Made by a program: the position numbers and the translations under genes. DNA of 64,000 nt from Quercus robur (taxonomy: Eukaryota > Streptophyta > Magnoliopsida > Fagales > Fagaceae), in contig NC_065545.1 of NCBI RefSeq assembly GCF_932294415.1, forward strand, positions 41,330,327 to 41,394,326. The letters run 5' to 3'. The notes beneath the pieces are model-generated. The model had not been told where the DNA came from and did no database searches. It saw nothing but the letters and a program-made list of their open reading frames with translations. Within the stretch, counting starts at the first letter, position 1, and each line of letters opens with the position of its first letter. Of the stretch, positions 23,590-36,050 are shown piece after piece.

Positions 23590-25104
23590 TGTCCTTGAGT
23601 ATTTTGGATTGTTTCAATGAGTAATGGCTCCTCTCAAGCTCCTAAATTTTTTGGTTTATTGATTTTGCTATCTATAACTTTGATTCTTCTTTACCTAATA
23701 AAGTTTGGAATTTTCTGTAAGTAAATTTTTTCTTCAAGAAAATGAATAGACCTTCATGTTCCTGCTCATGTTGATGTTCATATTTGTATCTTTTGCAATA
23801 CTCAATAAGTTGTTTACTCATTTTGTGAATTATCAATTGTAGTTAAGAAAAAAAGTATAAACACAATACTATTCAATTAAACTAAAGTGAAAAATTAAAT
23901 CTATTAGATTAAAAAAATGGACATGAAAATGAAAATTTCACAAAAAATTTCTTAAATAGAATTAAAATAATTTTTACTCAATATTGTTTATAAAGCAATC
24001 ATGTACTAACTAACAACATTCCAATCATTACGTGTATAACGGGGTGATGAAATGGTTGTTCAGTTTATTTAAGAAATGTTATCTAGCTAATAAAAATTAA
24101 AAAAAATACAATAACTTTCATGCGTAGTCATGAATTATACCTTTACGTATATCTTATGCATTTTATGAGTTTTATTTTATATAAATGTATTTCATAAAAT
24201 TAACAAAATTTATCATAAAACCCTTCATTGTATTTTTTAAAATCACTACATAAAAATAAAAGAAGCTTTTTTCCCAAAAAAAAATGTTCTTCAATCATAA
24301 TATTTACCAAAAAAAAAAACGTGCAACACATAGGCCAATAACCAGTCTATATATATATATATATATATAATTAATTAATTAAAGCCAAAACTGAGATAAA
24401 ATCCAATTAGATTTCAATTGTTGTCTAATTTTGTGTATGTGTCCAATTTAAGGTTTTTTTTTTTTATTAAAAAAAAAATTGATTCCAAATACCAATGGAC
24501 TCACCATTCCAAATACATTGCAATATACTAACTTTTTTTTTTTTTTTTTAATGAGATAGTGGCTCCTAAAAAAGGGCCATATATGGGAGTGTGATTTCAT
24601 AAACAACATGTAATTTTAAATAGACTGATGGTAGGTTGCTATACACACACACACACACATATAGCCAAAACTAAGAGAAAATTTAATTAAATTCTAAATT
24701 GAAGTCTAATTTTGCACCACATGTCTCATCTAATTTTTAAATTTGTGTGTCGAGTGAATTATTAGGTGCAAAAATCAAAGAGTCTAAATTCAATTAGATT
24801 CTAAATTGAATTTGAATTGGAGTTCAATTTTACGCCATGTATCCCATTTAATATTTTAATTTTTGTAGCAAGTAAATTATTTCGTACAAAAACCGAAGAG
24901 TCTAGATCCAATTAAATTATAAATCATATATATATATATATATATATATATAATTGTGATTGTGATTGTTTTTAAATGTACATGTATATATGCACAGGAT
25001 TACACACTACTTTTATTAAATGAATGTATCAAATTTTAAACACAAAATAGAAAAATAATTAGGAAATTGATTTCTTACCTTGTTGACATGACACTAATTA
25101 TATT
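23492..25104. other. AT-rich DNA with microsatellites and a short diverged tandem repeat
   Basis: Includes a poly-T run (about 23559-23588), (TA)n at about 24351-24369 and 24928-24952, (AC)n near 24642-24658, and two or three diverged copies of a roughly 120-bp unit in 24660-24925 (repeated AAATTCAATTAGATTCTAAATTG-like strings). No gene seen. Confidence 0.5.
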
Positions 25105-25716
25105 TGTGGGGCCAGAGAATTTGTGACCCCAGCTCATTTCATGTTAAGGCCCAAGGCTTGCGCCGAGGAGATACAGGGCCGAGGACGCATCATGAGAGTC
25201 ATGGACGGCCTAAGGAAATGGCCGAGGACGAGCTCCTGCTCGGCATGCCATAAATGCCCCTAAAAGGAAAAGTGATCACAGTGCGGGAACAGCACAAGTA
25301 AAAGGCTACCAAAACTGCAATAAAGCATTCTGCACATGACAGAGCCATGCCCTTAAACTTTCACAACCACCCCCAACCACTCTGGGTATGGGCTGATGGG
25401 ACAAGTATCAGTCTTGGAAAAGTCAATCCTACACGTGGACGAAGGATAAGGAACACAGGCTAATATAAAAGGAGGAACAAGCAATCCGAGAGAAGGGGCT
25501 GGGAAAAATGGCCAAAAACCAGAGCCTCCCACCCCGCCTCTAGGAGAAAGACTACTAGAGCGAATACGATTTAATTATGTATGAACACCACGAAAAACCA
25601 CCGTCCGGTGACCAAGGCCCAGCCTTTCAAACCCACGCTCTATAAATGATATTGTTTGGGCCTTTTTACGTGCGAACCCAACATTATTATGGGTCGTTAC
25701 AAATCGTGTCCTTACA
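25105..25716 (+). repeat. 5' LTR
   Basis: 612 bp, TG...CA ends, with several CCGAGGA motifs. It carries a TATAAA-like stretch (CTATAAATGA, about 25641) followed by the region adjoining the primer site. Confidence 0.9.
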
Positions 25717-25736
25717 ATTGGCGCCGTCTGTGGGAA
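25717..25736 (+). promoter_or_regulatory. Primer-binding site
   Basis: The 20 bases directly after the 5' LTR begin ATTGGCGCC. They are identical to the 20 bases next to the inner LTR edge at 54468-54487 on the opposite strand. The TGGCGCC core fits pairing with the 3' end of a host tRNA; which tRNA was not determined. Confidence 0.85.
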
Positions 25737-25939
25737 AGGCTTGTGTCTTGGCACAGGTGGTGGGTTGAGATAATTACTCACATCATTTCCAACAATCGGG
25801 TGTAGTGTTCTAGCGTAAAGTCCCACTAAGGGCTACGTTTCTTCACTAGGGGCTGCGCTTCGTAGCGTCAGCAGCTCGGATGGTACTAGGGGCTTGGCCG
25901 AGGGGCTAGTCCCCCTAAACCAAGATCCCACGCCATAGT

Positions 25940-26640
25940 CGAACTACTTAAATATCAAGTTTTGGACAGAACCAAGGTATTGCATGGTCCTTGGACTCAA
26001 ACCTATGGGGAAACCAACTACTAAAAAATCAAGTTTTGGATAGAACCAAGGAATTGCATGGTCCTCAGACTCAAACCTATGGGGAAACCAACTACTTAAA
26101 AATTAAGTGTTTGACAGAACCAAGGTATTGCATGGTCCTCGGACTCAAACCTATGGGGAAACCAACTACTAAAAAATCAAGTTTTTGACAGAACCAAGGT
26201 ATTGCATGGTCCTTGGACTCAAACCTATGGGGAAACCAACTACTTAAATATTAAGTTTTGGATAGAACCAAGGTATTGCATGGTCCTCGGACTCAAACCT
26301 ATGGGGAAACCAACTACTTAAATATCAAGTTTTGGACAGAACCAAGGTATTGCATGGTCCTCGGACTCAAATCTATGGGGAAACCAACTACTAAAAAATC
26401 AAGTTTTGGACAGAACCAAGGGATTGCATGGTCCTCGAACTCAAACCTATGGGGAAACAAACTACTTAAATATCAAGTTTTGGACAGAACCAAGGTATTG
26501 CATGGTCCTCGGACTCAAACCTATGGGGAAACCAACTACTTAAAAATTGAGTTTTTGACGGAACCAAGGTATGGCATGGTCCTCAGACTCAAACCTATGG
26601 AGAAGTCAGCTACTTAAGAAGAATTCTAAGTCGCTCAGTC
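25940..26640 (+). repeat. Tandem array, nine copies of a 74-bp unit
   Basis: The string TGCATGGTCCT recurs at 25981, 26055, 26129 and so on to about 26573 with a 74-bp spacing. Each unit carries GGTCCTCGGACTC, a near-palindrome related to the CCGAGGA motif of the LTR. Reading frames here are repeat artefacts. Confidence 0.9.
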
Positions 26641-27240
26641 CTCGGACCAAATACCAGAAAAGGTTAAGGCTATGAAAGTTATTAGGAAGATGGCGAAACG
26701 CCTTATTACTCAGCGACCTACAGGGGCTGTACATTTTGGGTTATATATCCTCGGATGATTACTTCCTACATGGCATCGAGCATTCAGCCATTGCCTCGTT
26801 CAAGTTTGGGGTATACAACCCATTTTCAGGTCGGCATCAAGCATTCAGCCATCACCTCGTTCAAGTTTGGAGTATACAACCCATTTTCAGGTCGGTCTTA
26901 TTGTACATGATACCTCTAATAAGTTCGTAATGACATCTTTTTTCTTGGTAAGGGATTTCGGCCCTAAGTATTGTTTTCTCAGGTCGGCGTTATTATGCCA
27001 GACAGCTCTAATAAGCTCATCATAATATCTTTTCCTTTTCTTCTTAGTAAGGATTTCAGCCCTAAGTATCATTTGGTCAAATCGGCATTATTATGTCGGA
27101 TAGTTTCAATAAGCACAGGGCAAGGTCTTTTTATTAACTGGGATTTTGGCCCTAAGCATCGTTCAGAGTATAAAAATAAAAAAAGAAGTCACAGGGTAGT
27201 ACGTCTATTCACGGCATAACCATTTCAAAAAGAAGAGATA
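26641..27240 (+). repeat. Second repeat zone of the non-autonomous element
   Basis: Diverged repeats, including a pair of about 70 bp (CATTCAGCCAT...CCATTTTCAGGTCGG near 26780-26895) and about three diverged copies of a 110-bp unit around GGCCCTAAGTAT and TTATTATG (26930-27165). No coding region. Confidence 0.65.
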
Positions 27241-28290
27241 GAATATACGAAATAAAGCAATAATGACTCTTATTAATATAAAGAGGTATTACAGCGTACA
27301 ATGAAGGGCTTAAACAAGCCTATGTAGGAAACGAATTACAAAAACAATAAAAAACAAAACAAACAAATAGCCAAAAGTCTTTTTAAACTCTGCTCCCAAG
27401 TCTTTCCAAATTCTGCCCCAGTAGTAACCATATTGAGAGGAGAACCTTCCTTGGTAGAAGAGGAAGAAGGAAAAGCACCAGGATGGATCTGGTGATGGGA
27501 AAGAAGAAGAAGGGGAGGCAAAAGGAGGCACCAGTGAAGGAAGAGAGGAAAAAGCAGGGATACTTTGTCCTTGCGTCAGCCCTGACTCCTAACACGCTGG
27601 TGCCATGTTAGCTATGCTCATAAGAGAGCGGCTGGTACTAATAATGGGTGACCCCAGCTCAGTCGCACCAAAAGTTTGACGCGACGAGCCCCTGCTTCGG
27701 ATTTTGGCTGAAGGAAGGATGAGAAGTATCTTGAGTCTCTGCCATCCCTGCCCTGACCGAGCCATTTTAAGTTTCAGAAGAACATGGCATTTCTGGAAAG
27801 GGTATGGTCCCTTCATTCCCGCTCCTATCTCGAATGTATCACAATTCAAGGTGTAAACTAGCGGATAAAGGAAACTCTGGGGGGGGGGGGGGGGCTAAGG
27901 GTTTCAGACTTTAAAAGGATTAAAAGGTCTCTGTGTAAGAGAAGTAACCACTTGCCTTTCTTCTTATATGAAGGGCAAAACGGGAGGCATTCAATCTATC
28001 CAAATTTCCAAGAAAATCTGTAAACGAGAATATACCCACTCCACTTCCCCACGCCGTCAATAACCGTCGAAATTAAATGGTCTCGTAAAGGGAAGTCATT
28101 AAAGGCGTGTTTTGGATAATGAAACGGCAGGAACGCAGCGTGAATGAATTCAGAGGAATGTCTCGTAGTCCGGTGTGTTTCCTGGATAGATGAAGAGACA
28201 CCCACATTGATGAAGGGCAGATCTAAGCAGGCCGCAATAAAGGCGTGGCATCACCCAAAACCCTCCTCTCCGACCAAGAGGTCGAACTGC
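27240..28290 (-). pseudogene. Degenerate relic of the element's opposite-strand gene
   Basis: It occupies the same place, between tandem array and polypurine tract, as the opposite-strand gene of the larger element. On the minus strand there is a TATA-like CATATAAG (about 27965), short open frames (27589-27849 and 27310-27531), and near 27270 an AT-rich tail with ATATTAATAAGAG resembling a polyadenylation region. I could not align a protein with the intact gene, so the relationship is by position and layout only. Confidence 0.4.
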
Positions 28291-28308
28291 AGGATTTTGA
28301 GGGGCTAT
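28291..28308 (+). promoter_or_regulatory. Polypurine tract
   Basis: AGGATTTTGAGGGGCTAT directly precedes the 3' LTR. The larger element has GTTTTGAGAGGCTAT in the same place on its own strand, indicating a common family. Confidence 0.75.
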
Positions 28309-28920
28309 TGTGGGGCCAGAGAGTTTGTGACCCCAGCCCATTTCATGTTAAGGCCCAAGGCCTGCGCCGAGGAGATACAGGGCCGAGGACGCATCATGAG
28401 AGTCATGGACGGCCTAAGGAAATGGCCGAGGACGAGCTCCTGCTCGGCATGCCATAAATGCCCCTAAAAGGAAAAGTGATCACAGTGCGGGAACAGCACA
28501 AGTAAAAGGCTGCCAAAACTGCAATAAAGCATTCTGCACATGACAGAGCCATGCCCTTAAACTTTCACAACCACCTCCAACCACTCTGGGTATGGGTTGA
28601 TGGGACAAGTATCAGTCTTGGAAAAGTCGATCCTACACGTGGACGAAGTATAAGGAACACAGGCTAATATAAAAGGAGGAACAAGCAATCCGGGAGAGGG
28701 GGCTGGGAAAAATGGCCAAAAACCAGAGCCTTCCAGCCCGCCTCTAGGAGAAAGACTCCTAGAGCGAACACGATTTAATTATGTATGAACACCACAAAAA
28801 ACCACCGTCCGATGACCAAGATCCAGCCTTTCAAACCCACGCTCTATAAATGACATTGTTTGGGTCTTTTTACGTGCGAACCCAACATTATTATGGGTTG
28901 TTACAAATCATGTCCTTACA
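28309..28920 (+). repeat. 3' LTR
   Basis: 612 bp, the same length as the 5' LTR, with mostly C/T and G/A differences from it, and followed by the target duplication ATATT. Confidence 0.9.
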
Positions 28921-28925
28921 ATATT

Positions 28926-30230
28926 CATTACCATGTTAGTTTACAAGATTTTTATAATATAATTGGTAATAACTTTCACTTCTTAAAAAAATGATAATGT
29001 AAAAAATTGACATTTGGCTTTTGTTTTGTTTTGTTTTTTTTTTTAATTTTCATTTTAAAATTAGGTAAATAGTATGTTTTTTAGATGATGTTCATGAGCA
29101 CTTTAACTAAAAAGTCAAGACTTAGACCCCATTTGGTTGCCAAGAAAGCAAAGGAAAAGAAAAGAAAAGAAAATTTCAATTTCTGCTAATAAAATGACAT
29201 CTCATTTACTTATGGAGATGCAATTAATATATTTTCAAATATTTTATTTTATTTTCTAATTAAGGACACATGATAATTCAAAGGATAGCTTAGATGGTAT
29301 AAAAATATTATTTTGATATTAATGTTAGATACATCAATTCTTTTCATGTACTACTTAATAATAAGGATTATTTTGACACAATACCAAAAGTTTAGAAATA
29401 AAATTGACACGTTTAAGATGTTAAAAACCATTTTGATACATAGTACAAGTGTTAAAGACTAAAATGGTAATTAAACATGTTTTTTACATATTTTTATTAA
29501 AGATTAAATTCTATAAGGATGTGGTTTAAAACCCAAGTTTTACACCCTCCAATTCCAACATGTCACGTCATCTTATCACATATTAAAGAATAAGAACAAC
29601 CACACTCAATCAATTATAATGTTTATCTGAAAATTCAACCAAATTGGGAGTTTATTAAGATGTTATTAATTGTGGTATGATGTACTGAGTTTTAAGTAAA
29701 AAGTATATGTAACATCTCTTATTGGATGGTGTAAAATATGAATTTTACACCCCATTCTTACCAAATTCAAACTCCTTTTATTAATATCCTCAAAACACTT
29801 TTTTTTATTAGCTGAATTTGGAAACTAATATCCTGTTTTGTTGTAAGGGAGATGAAAAGGAAAGAAGGGAGGAAAAAGTAAGGGAAGGGAAAAGAAAGAA
29901 GAGAGAGTTATACATAGAAGGATTGCATTAAACAATTTCTTCAAAAGAAAGGTCTTCTTTGAAAAAATAATGGGACCGTCTGAAGGATTGTGTTAAGAAA
30001 ATTTCTAGAACATAAACTTTTCTCAAAATTATGGGTTGTGAGAAAAGTATGGAACTTCTTCGAAAAAGAAAAAAAAAGTATGAAATATTGGTGAATTGAT
30101 CAAATTGTGCATTCTCACTTTTTAATAAAAAACTGAAAAATAAAAATACTTGGGACCATCACAGCATGTATTAATATAAAAAAACTTAATAAAAGAGGTT
30201 AAAAAAAAAAGGCTAAATACAAAGTTAGAG
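28926..30230. other. AT-rich DNA, no gene seen
   Basis: Contains purine-rich stretches (29145-29175, 29840-29910) and a candidate MITE listed separately. No coding or RNA gene was recognised. Confidence 0.5.
29523..29752. mobile_element. Candidate MITE, about 230 bp
   Basis: Imperfect terminal inverted repeats of roughly 30 bp: GGTTTAAAACCCAAGTTTTA on the left, and on the right, read inward, GGTGTAAAATTCATATTTTA. No coding sequence. No clear target duplication, so class and exact ends are open. Confidence 0.5.
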
Positions 30231-30320
30231 CGCCACTTGGCAAGACCTTATACACTCCCGCATGAGGTCTCTGCTTTTATATATATACTAGTATTATGTC
30301 CGTGTGATGCACGGCTTAGT
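30231..30320. mobile_element. Helitron-like 3' end joined to a new 5' end
   Basis: GCCACTTGGCAAGACC, an imperfect hairpin (GACCTTATAC/GCATGAGGTC), a TCTGCTTTTATATATATA spacer and CTAG at 30288-30291 make a typical 3' end. It runs directly into TATTATGTCCGTGTGATGCA, a 5' end of the same family. Confidence 0.55.
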
Positions 30321-30589
30321 AAAAAAACTTATATATAAATTATTATTTTTTTTGATAATATAATCAAATTTAATAACAAATAAAATGGTAAACATATTTT
30401 TAAAATTAAGTACATGGAAAATGTAAATTATGTAAGTATTTTTTTTTTTTTTGCAAAAAAAGATATTATAAAATATTTTAAAAAAATTATGGCAAGTTTT
30501 AAATTTCTAAAAGATCTTAGTATTAAAATTGTAATTTGATTATGTGTGTGTGTGTGGCACTTAAAAATATTTCCATTCTAGTTATAGAT

Positions 30590-31390
30590 AAATTTCTTGC
30601 ATATATGGCCAAAAAAAATTCCATAAACTACCAAAAAAAAATCCATAAATTACAAAAAATGTAAGTATTTAGACTACAATATAAATGTAAAATTTTATCT
30701 ATAAATTACCAATCATAACCACTTTAATGTTTCCATAAGGGAGGAGATAATCTGTATAATCAATTAAGAACACCAAATAAAAAAATAGTATCAATAATTA
30801 AGATAAATTGCATTATCTATTTTTTTTTAAATCATATAATTTAAGCAATAATTGAACTACTTTAATAGAAAAATAGAAACTAAAAAAAAATGAAGATAGC
30901 TCTTCTCACATAAATCTCATAATTTCATATTGTAGATGAGCTCCATCCCAAATAGATTCAGTGATAATATTTTGACCGAAACAAATATTCCATAAATTAC
31001 CAAAAAAAATATAAGTATCTAGACCTTCTAGAGTATCACAATCAAAATAATTTAAAAAATAGATAAATGAAAGTACATAAAGAAAAAAGAAAAATTGTAT
31101 TGCAATGTAAATGTGTAAAAGTTTACATATAAATTACCTGTGTCTAACTATTTTGATGTTGTCATTTGTATCTAGCCATCTTGATATTGCTATAAGTGAG
31201 GAAATAATCTGCACAATCAATTAAGAACACTAAATCAAAAAAATACATCAATAATTAAGATGAATTGCATTATGTAAAATATTTTTAAAAAAGCATAGAA
31301 TTTAAGCAATAATTGAAATACATTAATAGAAAAATGCAAAAAGTAAAAAGTAAAAAGAAGATAGCTATTCTCATTGAAGAAGCCAAATCC
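30590..31390. repeat. Two diverged tandem copies, about 455 bp
   Basis: ATCAATAATTAAGAT...AATTGCATTAT recurs at about 30797 and 31252, and TAAGAACAC...AAAAAATA and TAAGTATnTAGAC strings recur in the same order. Confidence 0.65.
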
Positions 31391-31516
31391 TTCATTTAGT
31401 AGTTCTTCACTTAATTAATTTTGGTCTTTTATGTATTGATTTAGCATTCTTAAATAGTAGAGTGGAGTAGGTTTAGTAGAGTTTTAGTTCAACTCAATTT
31501 CTCTTGAATTCAAACT

Positions 31517-32567
31517 TGATAGTTTTTAGACCCCTTAAACAATTGATTAAACCTAGGTAATTAGCCAAGTTGTTACTTAGTCCAATTAAACAAGTCTAGG
31601 TTATCACAATAATAAAGATCAAATCATGCAAAGCAGCGGAAAATAAATAACACACGATATGATCACCCAGGAAACCAAACCGGTAAAAACCTGGGGAGGA
31701 TTTGACCTAGCTATCCTCAAGGTAAACTTGAATCCACTATCAGAAAGAATCGAAGTTCATACAAAAGGACTTACAAGCACCCCCGCTCGACTTCCTAATG
31801 CTACCAACCAATAGAACTTACTGACACGACCACGTGCAAGTTTCGAATCCACGGACTCCTTCTTTCTTGGATTCCCACCAGCTACAAGCACCCTCGCTTG
31901 TGTATTCTTTAAGCTTTAATGGCAGCAACTGTTTTGATCATCAAGGTATAGAGAATATTTCCTCCTTGAAAACCCTAAGTTTGTGTAAAGGAAAGCTCCT
32001 CTAGATCTCACAAGAGATTTACACAAACCGCAATATAAGCAACACTAAAACGTGGCTAGGGTTTGCCTTTTATACTTAGGACAAATAAGAAACCCTAAAA
32101 ATATTTTAAAACAACTAGAGCTGAGTTGGAAAATTCTACAGAAAAGCAATCTGCCCGAGCTTCGATCGGTCGAGCCTAAGTTTGTGTAAAGGAAAACTCC
32201 TCTAGATCTCACAAGAGATTTACACAAACTGCAATATAAGCAACACTAAAACGTGGCTAGGGTTTGCCTTTTATACTTAGGACAAATAAGAAACCCTAAA
32301 AATGTTTTAAAACAACTAGAGCTGAGTTGGAAAATTCTGCAGAAAAGCAATCTGCCCGAGCTTCGATCGGTCGAGCCTAAGCTTCGATCGATCGAGCCAG
32401 GTCGAAAGCCACAGTGCTTTCTGCTTTACACTCGATTCCAACTTTACATTGACATACAACTTTGAGCTAGCTTTAAACACTTCTAAACACATTGTTTTGA
32501 TCATGATTTGCCAACAATACAAATTAGAGTTCTAAATACATAAAGTCCTAAACTTTAGAACCTAACA
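31517..32567 (-). mobile_element. Copia-like solo LTR, 1051 bp
   Basis: On the minus strand it starts TGTTAGGTT and ends CTATCA. A perfect 5-bp duplication AAACT flanks it (31512-31516 and 32568-32572). It contains an internal tandem duplication of 201 bp. End sequences resemble those of the LTR at 2354-3302. Internal retrotransposon sequence is absent. Confidence 0.88.
31974..32375. repeat. 201-bp tandem duplication inside the solo LTR
   Basis: CCTAAGTTTGTGTAAAGGAA begins at 31974 and again at 32175; the two 201-bp copies differ at only a few positions. Each ends in a CTTCGATCGGTCGAG motif, and a third CTTCGATCGATCGAG follows. Confidence 0.9.
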
Positions 32568-32572
32568 AAACT

Positions 32573-33200
32573 TAATTGGTAGAGCTATTTTCTTTTTACG
32601 TGTATTATTATATGTTTTTTTTATTGGCTGTTTTCTTTTTAAGTGTAGCTACATCAATTTTTTTTTAAATCATAAACGTGCTCTATGTTGCTATTTTTTT
32701 TTTAATTAAGATTTGTTTTTCAACTTTTCTTTTTTTTTTTTTTTTTTTTTTGATAAGATTTTTTTTTTCAACTCAAACGTGTGCTATGTTGCAGGTTTTT
32801 TTTAAGTAAATTTTTATTTTTATAAAGGATTAGATAAAGAATTTAGATTGAAATCAAATAAAGATAAAATTTTGATTGTAATTAAATTATGATTTTTATC
32901 AACTTAGATTTTACCTTTTTTTTAATTAAGAATTTTTTTATAAAGGATTAGATGAAGAATTTGGATTGTAATCAAATTAAGATAGAACTTGGATTGTAAT
33001 CAAATTATGATAGAATTTGGATTGTAATCAAATTATGATTTTTATCAACTTAGAAATTATAGGAGAAGTTAAAATCATATAAATGTGTACTATGTTGTTG
33101 GTTTTTGTTTTTATAAAAAATAAGGTTCTTTTTATGTGTAGTATTATTATTATTATATATTTTTTTTTTTGCTATTTTCTTTTTAAGTGTAGTTATATCT

Positions 33201-33260
<60 letters not shown>

Positions 33261-33593
33261 TAGAAACATGTACTATGTTGTTGGTTTTTTTTTTTTTTAA
33301 TTAAGATTATTTTTTCAACTTTAACGTGTACTATGTACGTATTTTGTTTTTATTGTGTACTATATTGTTTTTTTGTTACATGTGATAATATAATTTAAAT
33401 TAAAAAAAAAGGATTACATGAAGAGTCTATTAATTTTAGACTTTGTTGATAACATTTTAGATAAACACAACCGATATAGTTGTAAATCAAATATTACTTT
33501 CTTTCATTACTTGATTTGTCATATTTATCCAAAAAATATGTATATATCTATTCTTAAAATCTAAAAATTTATTAAAATTTCTGCAATTTTGTG
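32573..33593. other. Low-complexity AT-rich DNA
   Basis: Poly-T runs, repeated TTTTCTTTTTAnGTGTAG strings, three diverged copies of GGATTGTAATCAAATTA (32985-33040), and a long (TA)n microsatellite at about 33203-33258. No gene. Confidence 0.6.
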
Positions 33594-33646
33594 AAGCCAC
33601 TTGGCGCAACCACGGCGTCTAAGCCCAACTTTTATTATATATAATA

Positions 33647-33688
<42 letters not shown>

Positions 33689-33745
33689 ATTGATTTGCTA
33701 ATATAGATTTGCTTATATATATATAGTTGATGTCCCGTGTGATGC
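33594..33745. mobile_element. Helitron-like 3' end and following 5' end
   Basis: GCCACTTGGCGCAACC (about 33596) followed by a TTTTATTATATATAA tail and (TA)n (33652-33686), then TGTCCCGTGTGATGCACAAG (about 33731), again the 3'-end/5'-end order seen near 30290 and 36110. More diverged than the others. Confidence 0.4.
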
Positions 33746-33839
33746 ACAAGTACCGTATAAATTTATTTTTAAATATTTTATAAAAAGCTATATTTTTTTA
33801 TATGAAATTATCTTTATGACCATGCATAATATTTATTAT

Positions 33840-34065
33840 TAATATTGCTACCTCTACCATGGAAAAATCTCTTTCAGCTCCGTCTACCATTTCTCCCAAC
33901 CAAGAATTACCTTCCTCCTTTGATTGAAGCATCTAAATCCAAATTTCTCTCCCTTTGCAACTCAACGCTGCAATGAGCAACTTATTATCATCATAAATCA
34001 GAACTCCTGCTTTTTGCTTTATTCTTAAAAAATAGCTCCATCAAAGTTTATTTTGAAGCACAACT
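33840..34065 (-). pseudogene. Short LINE RNase H remnant
   Basis: On the minus strand, KINFDGAIF (about 34030-34060) matches the start of a LINE RNase H domain and is followed by a frame full of stops. It is a degenerate fragment of the RNase H region seen at 15267-15734. Confidence 0.45.
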
Positions 34066-36050
34066 CTTAAGGAGGTTGCATATTTGATTGGACAAATGTG
34101 TAGAGATAAATAATTATATTACCTAATCCATTGAATCTGACTCTTACAATTCTACATTGAACTTAGTTCTTGAAGGACAACGGTTAAGTAGGTTGATATT
34201 TATGCTTAACTGGTCAAATGTGTAGAGACAAATAATCATATTACTCAATTCATTGAATCCAACTCTTGCAAATTTACATTGAACTTTGTTCTTATAAAGA
34301 AAAAAGTAAATAGAAAAGTTATCATTAACTCTATCTAAAGCATTTAAAGTAATAAAGGCATATTAAAGATTTAAGTTGATTGGCTAATATAAAACATCAG
34401 CCCATTTTTTGGAATTCAATGGGAAAAGCATAATTTTTGTTATACTCTTGATTGCATATGTATCAATTGTTGCCGAAGAAACTAAATATGAGTAAGCTAA
34501 TATCATAATTCAAATCAATAGTAAAAAACAAAAATGAATAAAAATTTTTTTGAATATGGCTTAATGCATTCTCACATTCATGGAATGACAAATCAATAGA
34601 TACTAATTTAATTGATTACACTAATTATATTTTTAATCTATTAGAGTATGTCGCAAACTTTCAATAACATAAGCACTTGTTGAATAAATTCTCTCTAATA
34701 AAACAACTTACATATCTCATGATATGACACTACCAAGCTGCCTTTGATGGTTCTTCCTGCCAAAATCGATCTTGAGCACAAAAACTTCAAAACTACAAAT
34801 TAAAAGTATTAGTTACAATGTAAAAAGATTAGACTACATGCATTTTCATATTTTTAAGAAATGCTTTTTTAAATTGTTTTTGGTCATTTAGTAACTTTAG
34901 CTCAATGAAGTAAATGTCAGCATACTTAATTTATTTATAATAGATATATGTTTGTGTGGTTTCTCCTAAAACATATATCTTTTTGCAATCATCAAAGTAT
35001 TCATGGTGGCTAAAACTTTTTAAACCTAAAATGAAAATGAAGCACATAACAACCTCAATTTTAATATATCTTTATGAAAGTTACTCTTTTGAATGTATAA
35101 TATCAACCAACAAATACAATAGAATCAAATTGTGTATAATGAAATTGAAGCATCATCTTAACACCTAGACTAACTTGAAAAACCAAAAGGAAAAAGGATC
35201 AAGAAAACAACAGTTAGGCTCATTCCATTGAAGTTGAAATGATAGATCCTTCTACACATTGAGCAATACATTGATGAGTTTAGAAAGTTTTATATCTATC
35301 AAAAACAAAATGTAGAAACACAAATAATTTTTTTATTTTTTTAACCCATAAGTTTGTTATGCTTAAAATTACCCAAAAAAAAAATTAACAATCTTATATA
35401 ATATATTAACAAAACTTGATAAAAATCATAATTAGCAAATAAAAAATGGCATAAAGAGCATCCTATTTTATGACTATATCACTTTATAAAGCCCCAAATG
35501 CCCATAAGAATGATAATTAGCAAACGAAATGTATAAGTAAAAGAGCATCTTAGTATCAATTTAAAAAATAAATAAATAAATAAACAATTTACAATATTGA
35601 ACCACGACCATTATGACATGAAGCAAGTGGAAGATGAGCATTTCTGTTGTTTATTATCCCAAGTGAATAAACATATGCTTTTTTGGATGATTCATGTGTT
35701 CTTAAATAATCTTAATGCTATTTCAGTTTGTGCAAATTATAGAACATAGAATTGGTAATTTAGCAACATAGGAATAGGAGAAGGCATGTAGTGGTTTAGA
35801 AAGAGTAGGCATTTAGTTATAAGGGAAGAGGAGTAGACATAAACATAAGAAAACCTTTGGATTGAGGAATAAGGAAAACAAAGAGTTTTTGATGATTAAC
35901 ATCCCTCTATCTTATCCATTAGTCTTATTTATTACTAATTAAAATCTATTGAGTTTAGTAAATAACTAATGTGGCATCTAATAAGTGTAATAAATTAAGA
36001 ATGATGTATTTTATTTATTAAAAAAAAAATCAATTATCTTTTCAAAGAGA
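34066..36050. other. AT-rich DNA, Helitron-like unit D interior
   Basis: Contains a diverged tandem pair of about 120 bp (CAAATGTGTAGAGAnAAATAAT at about 34096 and 34217). No gene recognised. Confidence 0.45.

Larger units (their letters stand above)
25105..28920 (+). mobile_element. Non-autonomous LTR retrotransposon without coding capacity, 3816 bp
   Basis: Two LTRs of exactly 612 bp (25105-25716, 28309-28920), each TGTGGGG...CCTTACA, are flanked by a perfect 5-bp duplication ATATT (25100-25104, 28921-28925). A 20-bp primer-binding site follows the first LTR and a polypurine tract precedes the second. The 2.6-kb interior has no gag or pol domain. It holds a nine-copy 74-bp tandem array and a degenerate cassette on the opposite strand. 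I counted roughly twenty differences between the LTRs. It shares primer site, polypurine tract and layout with the larger element at 46996-55205, so it probably depends on that family's proteins. Confidence 0.93.
30290..33655. mobile_element. Helitron-like unit C with a nested solo LTR
   Basis: Runs from the CCGTGTGATGCACGG 5' end at about 30299 to the GCCACTTGGC 3' block at about 33597. About 455-bp tandem copies lie in 30590-31390, a Copia-like solo LTR is inserted at 31517-32567, and the rest is AT-rich simple sequence. No Rep/helicase gene is present. Confidence 0.4.

Noticed and set aside
25991-26617. Repetitive protein-coding gene across the 74-bp array
   Set aside because: Open frames result from the repeat (74 is not a multiple of three, so frames shift between units); no start or domain support.
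33083-33304. Ile/Tyr-repeat ORF
   Set aside because: Translation of a (TA)n microsatellite.
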